Shown: in pieces, positions 1 through 13,577 of the stretch | Layout: each line of letters begins with the position of its first letter | How positions within the stretch are numbered: position 1 is the stretch's first letter | Origin: Neurospora intermedia | Taxonomy: Eukaryota; Ascomycota; Sordariomycetes; Sordariales; Sordariaceae | DNA length: 64,000 nucleotides | Reading direction: 5' to 3' | Assembly: GCA_037102815.1 (NCBI GenBank) | Contig: BTPP01000007.1 | Span: 2,170,001 to 2,234,000 of the forward strand | The notes under the pieces: model-generated | What the model was told of the DNA's origin: nothing | Database searches by the model: none | Seen by the model: the letters and a program-made list of their open reading frames with translations, nothing else | Translations under genes and position numbers: made by a program

Positions 1-3000
1 CCTTATTACAATTTCTATTAAAATAGCTTCCTCCGGCCGCTATCGTTTTAACTTTATTAATTTAACTTCCGATATAGAAGGTTCTTCCCCTATTGTATCC
101 TTAAGTTTTATATTCCCCGTAGTTCCTTCGATTGTACCCTTGGAGCTTGTATTCTTCGTTTGTACCCTTTGCGATTTCTTCGGTAATTATCCCTTTTAGA
201 ACCGGTATAATTTCCTCCCCTCCTCCTTCGGTTTTTATATTAATTTAATTAATATTATTCGCGAAATTCCTTACTTCTACTATATTTTAGACTTTACTTC
301 CATTACGTACTCTAATAATAGGTTTAGTTCCTCTAATACTTTTAAAAAGGTTATTATTAATAGGATTTACTTTATTTTATCTACCGGTAAATTATATATC
401 CTCCTTTCTTCTTTTTTATTATTTAATTCCTATACTTCTAACTAATAATACTTAGAACACTACTTATAACTATACTACCGGTAAGTATATATTGGATATC
501 CCCGCCGGTTTCCGTAATATTTATAATACTATTTAAATAGTAGCCGTTATTATAGTATTGGGTAGTTCGGATAGTTTTAATTACAACCTAAATACCTTTT
601 ATTATATTATTAATAATTTCTCTAATTATATATATATTTGCCTAAAGTAGAATAACCTTCCTACCGACTATAAATATCTTCCTTATACTATAAGCTATAA
701 TATTACTAAATAGTAATAAAAGGGTTACTATAAATTAATTACGAAGGATATTTATTACGGTCGTATCCCTTCCTTACCCGGCGGTAATACTATAAACCTA
801 ATTTAAATCGCGTCCGGTTCTAACGGCGGCGCTATTACTCCTACGTATATTATATTTAGCGGTAGCGGTTATATTATTCCTATTTATACAATTTCCGGTT
901 CTAGTAATAGTAATAATTCTATTTTTAATAGCCTTATAACCGTCGATACTCCCGGTTATACCCTTATAAATAATAATTGGATCTAATAATATTATAAGGT
1001 TACTACGAATTAGGTTCGTATAATAGAATTATTCGAATAGTTTTTTAAATATAATTAGGCGTCCGTTAAATAGTACTTCTCAATTCTTATTATAATTATA
1101 ATTTAAATAATTCCTATAGTTAATATAAATATTTCCTCCTTATTCCTATTCTATTATTTTAGTATTATTAATATTCTATCTTCCTTTTAAAAATACTTTA
1201 TAATTTCTTTATATTACTCCTCCTCTAATTCGATTATTAGACGGTACTTTTTTAACTTTCCTAATTTTAATACTTACAATAGAATTTTTTCGGTTTTAAT
1301 TCTATTATTTAGGTATTTTTAAAATTCTTTTTTCGTTAATAATTAAACTTCTAAGTTTAATTAGAAAATAGTATCCGTATTAAAGTAATTTAGAATAATA
1401 TAGGCGAATATTTCCTTTTTAAATTTATAGGCGTAAATAGGTATTAAAACGCCCGGCACCTTCCTCCGGTAGAAGAAGGCCCGGAAGCCGATAATTTCCA
1501 TTTTAACCTAAATGAGGAGGGAATTTTTTACTTTAATTAGTAAATATAACTCCTCTTCGGTTTCTTTTAATTATTAGCATTTTCCTTTCTTCTTCTTTAT
1601 ATTAATTATATATCGTTAAATAGCCTCTCTATTAAATTTAGGGGTAAGGTCCGTAATAATAAATTTATATTATTACCCTAATTTTACTACCGCTGCTACT
1701 AGGTAGTAATTATAGTATAATACTTATTCCTAATTTATTATATCCTTTAATTACTCCTCTCTATTAACGGCTATTAATTTTAGAATTTATAATAATAATA
1801 ACGGTTAAATCCCTAACTCCGAGGAGGGGTTAATTATTATCGTTAGTAACTTTTCTATTAGTACCTATATTTCGGCCTATTAAACTTTGATTGTACTATT
1901 CTTTAATTTATCGGTAGGTAGCCGACTTTTAATTTATTATACTTAAATATAGTTAGAAATTTAAATTATAATCCCCCGGACGAACCGGGTTTGGTCCGTC
2001 CGGGCGAATCTTTCTTTAAAGGCCCGGACCCTTTTATTAAGGTAGAAGTCGAACGGCGGATAAAAGGTTTCTATTTTTAAATTTTATATTAATATAACTT
2101 TATACGCCCCGGCAATAACTTTTAAATATTTAATTTAGTATTTTATTAGCCTAATTATTATCCCCCGAAGTTTATTATAGATTTTAGTCGGTTAATAGAA
2201 TATTAAAGCTCTATATACGATAATACTACGGATATATTTAATATATATTTCCCTTACCCGAATAAAGGAGTAATTTTATATCTTTACTATTAATTTTATA
2301 AATATATTTATTTGTATCGTTATTTTCTTTTTTACTACTTTTATATAAGCCTTATAATTGAATTTATAATCTAGTTAGACCTTTAGGAATTGTATTGATT
2401 TTATTAATTAAAATACTATTTCCCTAAATTAGAGAGTTTCCGTCCTTAGTACCTTTATTTATATAAAGTATATTAATTCCGTTTTAATTACTTTGAATTC
2501 TATACCTTTCGCCCCTACCTATTCTAAATATACCTCTTATATTATTTATAATATTTAGTAGTTTTCTTCGGTAATACGGACTACCGTTATAATATTAGTA
2601 TTATTAGTAAAACTAATTATAATTATATTTAAGATTATTATTAACTTTTAATATAATAGGGTAATAAAGAGAATAAATAAAATAGGGGAGAGGGGGGAGC
2701 CTTATAGTATTTTAATAGTAATTATATAAGGGCGGGAGGTTTCGTCGTTAAAGAAGAGAGAGTTTCTTTTTCCAGTAATAAAATTCGCTATTTACTAAAT
2801 AATTTACATTGGGAGTTATATTTCCTATAAAGTATATAAAAGCTATTTATAATTAATTCTATTGAATACTCCTTTTAAATCTAAGAATATAAGGAACGTT
2901 ACAACCCCGAATTTTTAAATTATATATATTGCGTTAGTAATTACCCGGACTATAAACTCTATTAAACAGTCTACCCAATTACCTATTTAGCCCTCTAATA

Positions 3001-6000
3001 GGAAGTTAAATTCTTCGGCTACCTATATAAGCCTTTTAATTACAAATGTTTCAAAGATTTTTCCTACGTTATTAAATAATAATATTAGCTTCTATACGCC
3101 CGTTAACTTCTATTAGGCGGCGCTCTTCCTAAACTTCTTAAAGATAATTATTTTTGTATTTTTAAACCGTTATAAGAAATATCCGAATTGGAAGCTAGCG
3201 GATATTAAATATATTATAATTTATTGGAATAGTTATTTATATATTTTTAAAAATCTATTTAAATACTAATTAATCCCGGGGATTTTATTAGGTATTATTC
3301 GGGAGAGTATATTCTAAACGTCCTCCTTATTAATTAATTCGCTAATAATTATTAGTTTAATATTATTTAGCGGTTTAATTTAATCCGGTAGGTAATTTAT
3401 TAGGACTTTTACTTTCGGGAAGAAATAATTAGTAAGGATCTCGGCCTTATTACTATAGTTTCCGATTTTTATTATTCCTTCGTAAATTTAAAGGGTTAAT
3501 AATTTAGACGGGTCTATTAATTTATAGCTTCGGGTATAGGTTTATTATTCTAAAGGTTAAAATCGATTTAGGTTCTTCGAAATTTTAGTAACGCTATTAT
3601 ATTATATAGTTTACTAAATTTTTACAATTATCCTCTTCTTTTTTATTATAGCTTTAATAAAATCCCTTTAGTTTAATATTATCTAGTATTTAAACTACTC
3701 TTAATATATCCTCTATACTTCTTTTATTATTATTTTATATTCTAATATTTATTAATTTACTTTCTTCCTTCGACCTTTCTTCTAATATAGGACGAATTCT
3801 TCTATAATACTTATAAATTCTCCGTCGAATTTGTAAAAAGCGAGTTTAAAATCCTCTATTATATTAATCCTTTCCGGGATTGATATTTATTTCTCTATTA
3901 CCTCTTTTACTTTTATTATATTTATAAGACTTTAATTATATTCTCCTTCTTCTTCCGCTTTTTTATTTTTTTTCCCTATTTAGACTTAGATTTTTTAAGG
4001 GTAATAGTCCGAACCGGTTTACTTATACTTCTACGCTCCTTAATATTCGGCTTTAATTCTGGGTAATAGTTATATATAATCGATTATCCTATTCCTCTCT
4101 CCTTATATTATATTCCCGAACCTTATTAATTTATTACGGGGGGTAAATAGATTAAGTCTTTAGTATTGTACTTATATAAGGAGGTGAACAGCTTCTAGGT
4201 TAATTTTATTCTTTAGATTCTAATTAGGATAATAGAAATTGTAATCCCTAATTATAATTAAATTTCCTATTGGGGGCTTAACTTTGAGAAATTTAAGGAG
4301 TAGCGATCCCTATTAATATTCTAGTATTCTTTATATAAAAATAGGAAAGTAAATAGAAAAGACGGTCGTTAGGTCCTTTAGGCTCTTAAACGTTACTATA
4401 GCCTAGTCCTTTCCGGTTTAGAAATTTAAGTCCTTTAAATTCTATTCCTTATTTATATATATTACTACCCTTCCTTTCTCTATATAATCGACCCCGAAAT
4501 ATCTTCCGCCTCTAGGACGGTAAATATCCCTATTTAGATTTTTACCCGGCTCTTAAATTATTATAATATTATAGGTTTCTTCTTATTTGAATAAAAGTTT
4601 CCCTCTTTCGTATAATTTCCCTACGTTCTAATAGAGTATTTTTAATTAGATTATTAATTACCCTAAGATAGGGTTCCTTCTAATCCTTCTACGGAGGATA
4701 AAAGTATTACTTCCTTAAGGGGGGCTATAATTATATAAATATTATTACTACTATACAATTAATTCCTTTTTATATTCTAAGAATACGTATAGATATTTAT
4801 TAGATTTTAAGGGTTTAATAGTTTCAGTTAGGAGGACGGGCCGATAATCTTCTTCGGCCGTCCCTTCTTTATAACTCCTTTAATATATCTCTCTAGGGTA
4901 ATAATAGTATAGGAGTTAGGGGGAGTATTTAGGAGAACGCCTTTATTTATAATTTCTATTATTAGTTTTAATACTTTTCCGGCTGGGTTCTTATAGGGGG
5001 CGAACGCCTATAGCCTTTTAGTATATATAATAAATACTTTCGTAATTGCCTTCTAAAAAATAGGGTACTTTTTATAATTATATGTGTAATAGCCCTTCTT
5101 CTTATATAATTTATAATAAACGAGTAATTTATTATTATTAAATAGGTAATTTACTTTATTAAAGCGATCTCCTTCGTATTTAATTTCGCTATAGTAGGCG
5201 CAAATATTTTTTTAACGGTAGAATTTTACTATATATTTAATTCCTTAATATTTAAAGTATTATTAAATATTACTCGAGGTTTAAAACAGTTCGTATAAGT
5301 ATATACTACTATTTTAAAGGAAGAAGTTATTTTAGAAGAAGTACGCTACTAATATAGTAACGACTTTTATTAGAAGTAAGCTTCTATTTTTTCTATCCCT
5401 TCTTTTCTATAGCCGAATTCTAATAATAAATACCTCTAGGTTTTTCTCCTTCGCTACATTCAATATAGTTTCCGCCGTAGTATAATTATCGATACTATTC
5501 TAGGGTACGTTCTAAATTAGTATACTTACAATATTTATAATAATAAAAATATTAGGGCTAAAAACTTCTTTAACTTATATTTAGTTATACTAGTATTAAT
5601 TATATATAGATTCATCGAATATAATTATATAATTTCCGGTTATTAATATTCTAATAATCGTTTGGACTATTAAGCTAGTATTCTTCTTATTTAAGTACGT
5701 AACTAAAATCGTTTTTATATTTTTATTCGAATAATTTACGAACTTAATAGTAATTATCGTTCCTTTAATAATAAATTACCGTTCGAGGTTAGAGGGGATA
5801 AATTTCTTAATAATAGTAAATAATTATTAGAGGGTAGTATTAATTTTACTCGGGCTAATTTTCGCTATAATATCGGCCTAATATTTCGGTACTTCCTAAG
5901 CGCCTTTCTTAATTTCCTTTAGAATATCCTTCTTTAAGTCGTCGAAATCTTTCTTAGTAATAAATTAGTCGGTTCCAACCTTACTAACTTTAGGTTGTAT

Positions 6001-6410
6001 AGACCTACTTTTTCCGACGTATACCTTTATAAATTTAAAAAGTAGCTTTCGAATTTAATAACAATCCTTAATCGAAACGGTATTATAGTCCGTAGACTTA
6101 TTCGCTCTAATAATAAACTTCTTTAATATTTTATTATCTTCCTCTATTTTATCCGAGGTCTTCGTAATAAGTACGGCTTTAGGATTATTATATACTAAGA
6201 TTTCTACGAGCGGGTTGTAGACACTATTTTCGAATTTATAAATACTATTATTAATAGCCATCGGCAACGACGATACAATGCCGTCGCTGCGCTCGTCGTA
6301 GGACATTGTGAGGGATGTAAACGACCTTCCTAAATCGATTGCCGTTGTCAATTTTCGTTTTAGAGCACTCCTCGACCAGAAATCGGCGTTTCCGGTTTCA
6401 AAGCAGTTTT
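1..6410 (-). mobile_element. Tad-like LINE, copy A (3' end beyond window)
   Basis: This is a non-LTR retrotransposon read right to left. Its 5' end, at about 6410, matches the 5' ends of copies B, C and D. ORF1 begins with an intact ATG at 6305 (MSYDERSDG...), and ORF1 and ORF2 follow as in copy C. About 530 bases of the 3' end lie outside the window, judged by aligning base 1 with copy C near 19885. ORF1 ends ...KKIIGPSS-stop and ORF2 overlaps that end in another frame. The reading frames are full of TAA/TAG codons of the kind RIP makes. It is inserted in the terminal part of a Mutator-like element (6411-6605), so it is younger than that element. The family assignment rests on the two-ORF plan with CCHC knuckles, an endonuclease and an RT. 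Confidence 0.85.
23..986 (+). pseudogene. Antisense cargo gene of the LINE, copy A
   Basis: This frame is antisense to the LINE ORFs, at the element's 3' end. The start codon is ATA here but ATG in copy E (44942). Exon 1 (23-386) reads ...ASSGRYRFN... to ...YFILSTG. A GT...intron of 55 nt (387-441) follows, and splicing restores the frame into exon 2 (442-986), which reads ...YILDIPAGFRN... and ends ...LINNNWI then TAA. Exon 2 is rich in Gly, Ser, Thr and Asn. Interruptions are TAG/TAA codons that C-to-T or G-to-A changes would make from Gln or Trp. Copy C has exactly the same span (964 nt). I do not recognise the protein family. It might instead be a conserved but untranslated antisense region, but the kept frame and intron argue against that. 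Confidence 0.6.
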
Positions 6411-6605
6411 TTCTAGAGGGTATTCACTAAATACTATAGAAATATTATAAGAATTGAAATAACTATATAATCTAGAAATTTAATTAAGGTCCTTAATATA
6501 TAAAACGAATAAAATTATACTTAAAACATAGTTATTTATATATCAGCTGCCTTGGGGGTTTTTGGGTGTATGTAGGGAATGGGGTGGGTGTGCGGAGGGT
6601 TACTC
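6411..6605 (+). mobile_element. Terminal fragment of a Mutator-like transposon
   Basis: The last 35 or so bases (gggaatggggtgggtgtgcg then gagggttactc) are the reverse complement of the first bases of the Mutator-like element at 57328. Bases 6536-6556 resemble the subterminal region of the Mutator-like element at 53050-53070, so this is the right-hand end of such an element. LINE copy A cuts it on the left. The right side abuts LINE D sequence. No coding sequence is visible. Confidence 0.6.
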
Positions 6606-6802
6606 TTATTATTATAGTCTCCGATTTCTATTACATCTTGATAGGTTTAAAGGGTTAGTAATCTAGGCGGGTTTATTAGTTTGTAGTTTCGGGTTTAGGT
6701 GTATTATTTTAGAGGTCAAAACTAATTTAGGTTTTTTAAAGCTTCGGTGACGCTATTGTACTATATAATTTACTAGGCTTTTATAACTAATCTTTTCTTT
6801 TT
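6606..6802 (-). mobile_element. LINE copy D, fragment 1
   Basis: This piece aligns with positions 3437-3645 of copy A (start of the RT part of ORF2). It is the left remnant of the oldest LINE. It is separated from the rest by the insertion of copy B, whose TSD (aatcttttcttttt) is present at 6789-6802 and 29323-29336. The part further 3' is lost or lies beyond the Mutator-like element on the left. Confidence 0.75.
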
Positions 6803-8099
6803 TATTATATATATAGTCTTATTCCCTATACTATAAACTATAGCGCCTTATTGGCATAAGGTCCTTCTCCGGTTCTCTAGAGGGGAAAACCGTAAGATGT
6901 TAAGCGCCTCCGGATAAAAACCTCTAACTCTATTTCGGCTATAATTTACTACGCCGCTCCTACTTTGCTTATAACTATAATAGTTCTTACTTACTACTAT
7001 AGTAAATATAATTTCGTTTCTTCTACTACAATATTATTTCAAAATTAAAATAATAGGAATAATAGGAATAGGATTAAACCTAATACATTACTTCCTTCGC
7101 CGCCTTTTTATTTTATTCTCTATTACTCCTTCCTCCGTTTTCTTTCTACTTCCTTATTTTATTTCTCCGTTTACTACCCTACTTTTCCGCCTCCTTCCCC
7201 CGTTTATAAATACTTCCGCCCCATTATTTATTCTCCTACCTTACAATTCTACCCCTATTTGTATTAATATAAAGACCCTTTCTTTCGTTTATATAATCCC
7301 CCTATATAATACCCCTCCTAATTTTTCTCCTCCTTCTTCCCTATTATAACTTCTATTAAAATAGCTTCCTCCGGCCGCTATTATTCTAGCCCTATTAATT
7401 TAATTTTTTAAACGGAGGGTTCCTCTTTTATTATATCCCTAGGCCCTACGTTCCCTATAATTATACTTTTAGAACTTATATTCCTCGCTTATACCCTTTG
7501 TAATTTCTTCGGTAATTATCCCCTTTAGAACCGGTATAATTTCCTCCCCTCCTTCTTCGGTCCTTATATTAATTTAATTAATATTATTCCTAAAATTCCT
7601 TACTTTTACTATACTTTAGATTTCGCTTCCGTCTTATACTTTAATAATAGGTTTAATTCCCTTAATACCTTTAAGAAGGTTATTATTAATAAAGTTTATT
7701 TTATTTTATTTATTAATAGGTCTTTCGTTCTTTATTTTTCTTTTTCATTATTTAATTTTTATATTTCTAATTAACGGCGCCTAGAATATTACTTACGACT
7801 ATATTACTAATAGCTATATATTGGACGTCCCTACCGGTTTTTATAATATTTATAATATTATTTAGGTAATAGCCGTTATTATAGTATTAAGTAGTTAGGA
7901 TAAATTTAATTATAATTTAAATACCTTTATTCGTATTACTAATAATTTCTCTAATTATATATATATTCGTTTAGAGTAAGACGGCCTTCCTACCGATTTT
8001 AAATATTTTCTTCGTACTTTAAATTATAGTATTATTAAATAGTAGTAAAGATTATTATAAGTTAATTATAAAGGATATTTATTATAATTATATTCCTTC
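6803..8099 (-). mobile_element. LINE copy B, 3' part
   Basis: This holds the 3' end of a full-length LINE. It has the characteristic terminal block (tattccctatactataaact... and ...gaggggaaaaccgtaag) that is also found in copies C, E, F and G, followed by the reverse of the 3' region. Gypsy-1 inserted at 8099 splits the copy, which resumes at 23678. The total length of both parts is about 6.9 kb, like copy C. A 14-bp TSD shows that it landed in LINE copy D. Confidence 0.85.
7361..8099 (+). pseudogene. Antisense cargo gene of the LINE, copy B (5' part)
   Basis: This is the same antisense frame as at 23-986. The start is ATA at 7361 (ATG in copy E), followed by ASSGRYYSS... The intron lies near 7721-7775. 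Exon 2 is cut at 8099 by gypsy-1 and resumes at 23683-23896, ending in the conserved ...DN-stop-I-TAA context. The right-hand half is still open for about 80 codons. Many RIP-type stops are present. Confidence 0.55.
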
Positions 8100-8370
8100 T
8101 GATACCGGAATGGTATCGCTGGTGTCATCACATGTCAGGTCACCTGACTGGATGGCCCAGCCGCTCGGTCGGGTTCAATTGAATAAACCGCTCCTGCGGG
8201 AGCCCACCCACGTATGTGGGTCTGTAGATTAGATAAGGCTTGCGTGCCTTAAGGTCAATCGACCGCACGCAAGCTTCCTGCTCTGGATTCTTCCTGGAGC
8301 ATTACTTTACACATATTTAATCAGACATATATTATTATTACAACGTTCAAATACCCTCTCAACAGTATTA
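8100..8370 (+). repeat. Gypsy-1 5' LTR
   Basis: This 271-bp terminal repeat pairs with 23407-23677. It is much richer in G+C than the body and keeps long identical stretches with its partner, for example around 8190-8240. Confidence 0.92.
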
Positions 8371-11300
8371 AATAGTAGCTGCAACTTTAATTGCTTAACC
8401 TGAACCATACTATACTATTATCGCCGACCGGCCTTAAGAAGGTACTAAACGACGTTGTATTAAGCAATAAAAGATCGCTTCCATTATAAAGACTAGAAGT
8501 ACCTACTAGGTACGTAAAACGAATTTAGGTACTCTTACAATTATATAACTACTTTTCCGATTTAAAGAAAGCGTCCTATTTATTTAATTAACGCGATCTT
8601 CCCCTCTCTATAGCGAATTTAGGTACCTATAGAAAATTACCCGGACAACGCGACGAATTTAGGTAATTGTAAAGTCTATATTTATACTCCTCCACCCTGT
8701 ATAGCGAATTTGGGTAATTGTACGTCACCACCTAGATCCTAGCGGTTGTAAAACTTCTAAATGCTAAAGGTTTCCCCTATTGCCGAACTTAGGTATATAA
8801 TTAATATCTACTCTTCCTATCTAATTCCTAATTACGTACCTTATTCACTTTTAATACCGGTCGTTATTATAAAATTATATTTAAATTTATACTTATTCAA
8901 CGTACTTTAGCCGTCTATTATACCTAGTATATTTATTGAATCTAACGACCCTATACCGGGCCTTCGAAATATTTTCCCTACTTCCGAAGTCGGTTCTAGC
9001 CTACTAATTCAACGCCGAAACTATAATAATTTAATAAATACTTTAAATATCTAGAATAAGTATATCTATAGTATACCCGCCGATACCTAATATATTAAAA
9101 GCGAAGCCGACCTATATTAACCGGACTATAATAAATTGGACGTAATAACTGCTACGGAACCCTAAAGTAAAATTCTATTAATTAACGTTTATACTCCCCC
9201 CGTCGTAGACCCTCGTTGTAAGTTTTGATACTTATCTATAAATTATTTTCGTTATAAGATATTAAAGGATTAAGGCCCCGTACTAAGATCGGAATAGGAA
9301 TCGAGAACTATAAATTTACCCTGTAGCGACCCCGATAAGGCTCTCCCAGCGAAACTAACCAAATTTAATAATAATAAGGAGTTAATCGAATATTTTGATA
9401 CTAAGTTCGATAAATAAATTAATACTCTATTTAATCAAATTACCTTACACTCTATTAAAATTTAAAACTCCTTAGACAAGGATCGTAAGAGAATCGAGAA
9501 TTTATTCGTAGGGTAAATATCTAAAATCGGTAATATACTAATTAAATAATTATAAAATATTAAAGAAACGATTAATTAATCAAATAAAGAAAATAAAGTA
9601 ATAAATAACGTATAGCGTTGCGAAATTTACAACGATTTTCAAACGGTATTAAATAAGTAAATTAATATTTAAAAAAAGGATTTCGAAGTAATACTAAATA
9701 ATACTATTAAAAAACTAGCAAATTAATAGAAGGAGACGGCTAAAATTATTATAGAAAATATTATTAAATAGGTTAATAGCGTACGTATAGAAGTAATAAA
9801 GGAAATTCGAAAGGAAGTATTAAAAGGACTATTTAATAACCCGTATACTCCTCTTAGCCCTATCCGAATATAACCGGAAAAGAATTAAGGTCCTTCTATT
9901 CTAATTAAACTATTATTAATTAAAATAACTACCTATAAAGCTAACGACGTTTTCGGCACCCCTTTTAAAACTATAATATATAACTAACTAGCTAGGAAAA
10001 TCGCCGAAGATAAAATAAAGGCTAAAAGTAAATCCTAAACTTTCTAAACAATTATAGAGAATATACCCGAAGAAGCCTCTTTATAAAAAATACTATCTCC
10101 TACTAACCCTTTTCAAAAATATATTTTATTTACTAAATTTAGTTAAAATATTAACGAAATTATTAAATTCAAGATAATTACTACCGCTAATATAATTCGG
10201 ACTTAATCTACCCCTCCTTAAATTTCAAACCTATTTCCTATAAAGCAATCCAACTTTAGAGGAATATTAGTATTAACCCCTACTAAGGCCTAGATATTAT
10301 ACTAATTCCGTATATTAAATGCTCTATTATTTAGTTTTCCCGCTAAACCTATTATTATTTCCGAAGATATTTTATCCGAGTAAATATTAAATAATGTCGA
10401 TACTATATATAGTAATAATGGTCCGCCCTACTTTAGAGGAGGAAGAGGTTCTTCGGGCCTCTTTTCTAACGTAGGAGGAGGTAGAGGAAGTAACCCTTAT
10501 ACTCCTAATATAGGTAATCGCTATTATTACCCCTACTATAGTAATAGTAGTAGTAAAAATTCCCCCCTAGGAGGAGGCGGAGGAAGATATAATAATTCGG
10601 ATAACCGACGCCGCGGCCGTAATTATAATAATAATAATTATAAAGACTTTGAAAAAGTTAAACGAAAAAATATTGGAAGCTTCGACCCTAATAAGTACAA
10701 TGTTAAGGATTAAGGGGTAATTAATAATAGTAAATATACTATATATACTAACGTTTATACCTTTTATAAATAAGTACTATCCTTTATTACTAACGCTAAA
10801 TAAAGGTACCTAATAAGTAAAATAAATAAATAATTTATACGTTTATTCTATACCTACCTAGCCGGTATAACCTATATTTAATAAATAATAAAAATTAATA
10901 ATAATACTAAATTCAATTAGAAGGAGAAAAATATTTACGAATTATTAGATCGCTTAATTTTACACTTTTTACCAAATTCCGCTATAGCTACCACAAGGTT
11001 TACTAAGGGCCGGTTCTACCTCTATAATATTAATAATAATTATAATACTCTTATTTACTATATTTAGAAGTAAATATACTACGTTAAAACTATAGGTACC
11101 CTAATTAAGGATAATGCTAATTAGTACGGAATTATAATATAAATTTAATCGAATATAGACCTCCGAATAAAATAATATTTATAAACCCCAATAGAGGGAA
11201 AGACTCTAACTAATTATATATAATTAATTACTATATCCCGGGCCGTCTTTACAATTGTAATTAAATAAAATTCGAATATAAGCTCCTCCAACTAATCGAA

Positions 11301-13577
11301 TTTCGAACCCTATTTTTGTAACTGTAACTAAAATTGCAACCGAAATTAAAATTATAACTGCAACTGTAGTTAGGATCGCGACTACGATTGCAATTAGGAT
11401 TATAACCGCAACCGCAATTAGAATTATAACCGCAACTAGAGCCAAGAACGTTACTAAAGCTAGGACCGCTATTATAATTATAATTATTATTTTATATATA
11501 ATAATATTAATTAGGATTGTAATTGTAATAGAGACCTAATATATAATAAAAAAGTATATAATTACACTTATTATACTAGAGAGAGTATAAAAGACGAATA
11601 TAATTCGGATTTTAATAAGTCTATTAATAAAGTAGTAACGTATTTAGTACTAGAATTATTAAAGAAATATCGAAAATACTCTAGATATTTTAAGACCCGG
11701 AAGGGTAAAGAATAATACCGAAACCGTTATAAATCCCCGCCGACTACTAGGGTTAAAAAAATCAAAATTCTATTACCGCTAACTCTCGAATAATAAATAT
11801 ACGGTTACTGTAAGATATAGTATAAATTTCGTAATAAACTATTCCAATACTTTAAAAAATACTAAATAGTAGCGGAAGGATAATTAAAAGGAGAAGAACC
11901 GAAATCTATTCCTCGTATTACGCCAACTCCTATTAAAATAATAGCCCTAATAAAAATTTATAAGGTATATAGTATAATATTTACCTCCAATATTAATAAT
12001 AGCCCTATTTCTAACTATACTTATATAAAGGTTAATACTTACTCAATTCTTAAGGGTAACCTAATAGAAATTTGTATAGACTTAAATATAGGGAGAACCC
12101 TTATTGGTAAATAATTTTTAAAAACCTTAGAATATAAAATTGAAATAAAGTATATTAAAATAAAAAGGGTAAGAGGAAAGTTAATTAATATTTCTAAATA
12201 AGTAATTTTTAAAATCTATTTCGAAGGTTATAATAAGAAGGGCAACCCTACTTTAATAAAATTTATAAAAGGAATTTAAGTAATTAATAAACTAAAACTG
12301 AATATTCTATTCGGAAACGACTTCTTATACTCGTATACTACTAATATAAACTATAAGTTTAAAACTATTACCTTCTAAAACCTCGACGATTTCTAAATTA
12401 ATTTCATTATATAAGCCAATTTAAAACTATACCTCTATAAAGTTATAACTATTAAAAAGACTACTATTATACCCGGCTAATTTAAATATATCCCAATCCA
12501 ATACAAACTACTCCCTAAGGGACGGAGTTTTATACTAAACTCTAAATATACAACCGTAGCCAATACAATAGTAAATTCGAAGTCCCCTTCCGTAATATAT
12601 ATTAATAATATAATTATAAACGTATTAATAATCCTAAAGAAGTTCTACATAGGTAGTATCGTCGAAGCTACCAATAGCGGGTACCTTATATTATTAGAGG
12701 GAATAATAATAGATCTAACTACTACTACTATATAAATAGAAACCTCGCTCAATTATAAATTCGAAGTCCCTATTATTAAAACTTTTAATATAATAAACGA
12801 AGCTAATTGTACTATAGAAATAAACTATTTCCTTTACAAGGAACCGCCTAGTAAATATAATTATATTAATAATATATTAAATAAGGAGATCCTAGCCGAA
12901 CTCAAAACGGAATTCGAAAATAAGGACGTAGCATACAAAATTACCGAAATATCTAATAGTATAATAAACGTCGAAATATTACTACTAAGAACTAACATAG
13001 AAAAATATTTAATACTAGGATTTAAAACTTCCGAAAATTTACTTAAAAAAGTTACCAATAGAAGTATTTATATATATACTCAAAACCAAACGTTTGTATA
13101 GGAAATAGAATATATTATCGAAGAGCACCCTTTATTATAGGAAGAAGGAAGCGTCATCTTAATAAAAGAGGAAGATATAATATATATATTATTAGTAGAA
13201 GGATAGTAAAACTAACGTATTCGAATTCGGTTATACCCTCTAAGTAAGAAGGACCGGGAAGTTTTAAACTAAATATTTAAATCATTGTATAACCAAAGAA
13301 AAATAGACTGGGTCAACCGCGCCACCCTATTTACCCACCCGGTCTTTATAATCTAGAGAACCGTTAAAGGATAATAAAAAGGCTATATTATAATAAACCT
13401 TCGAATATTTAATAAAGTTACTATATTTAATAATTACCCCCTACTATTACAATCTAAGGAAAAAGTAATAATAAAAACTGCTTTGAAACCGGAAACGCCG
13501 ATTTCTGGTCGAAGAGTGCTCCAAAACGAAAACTAACAACGGCAATCGATTCAAGAGGGTCGTTTACGTCCCTCACG

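Noticed and set aside
11224-11445. 73-codon minus-strand frame of Val/Ile/Ala repeats resembling a membrane protein
   Set aside because: It is the reverse of a low-complexity Asn-rich stretch in gypsy-1. Gypsy-2 has a similar stretch at the same place in its own coding order.
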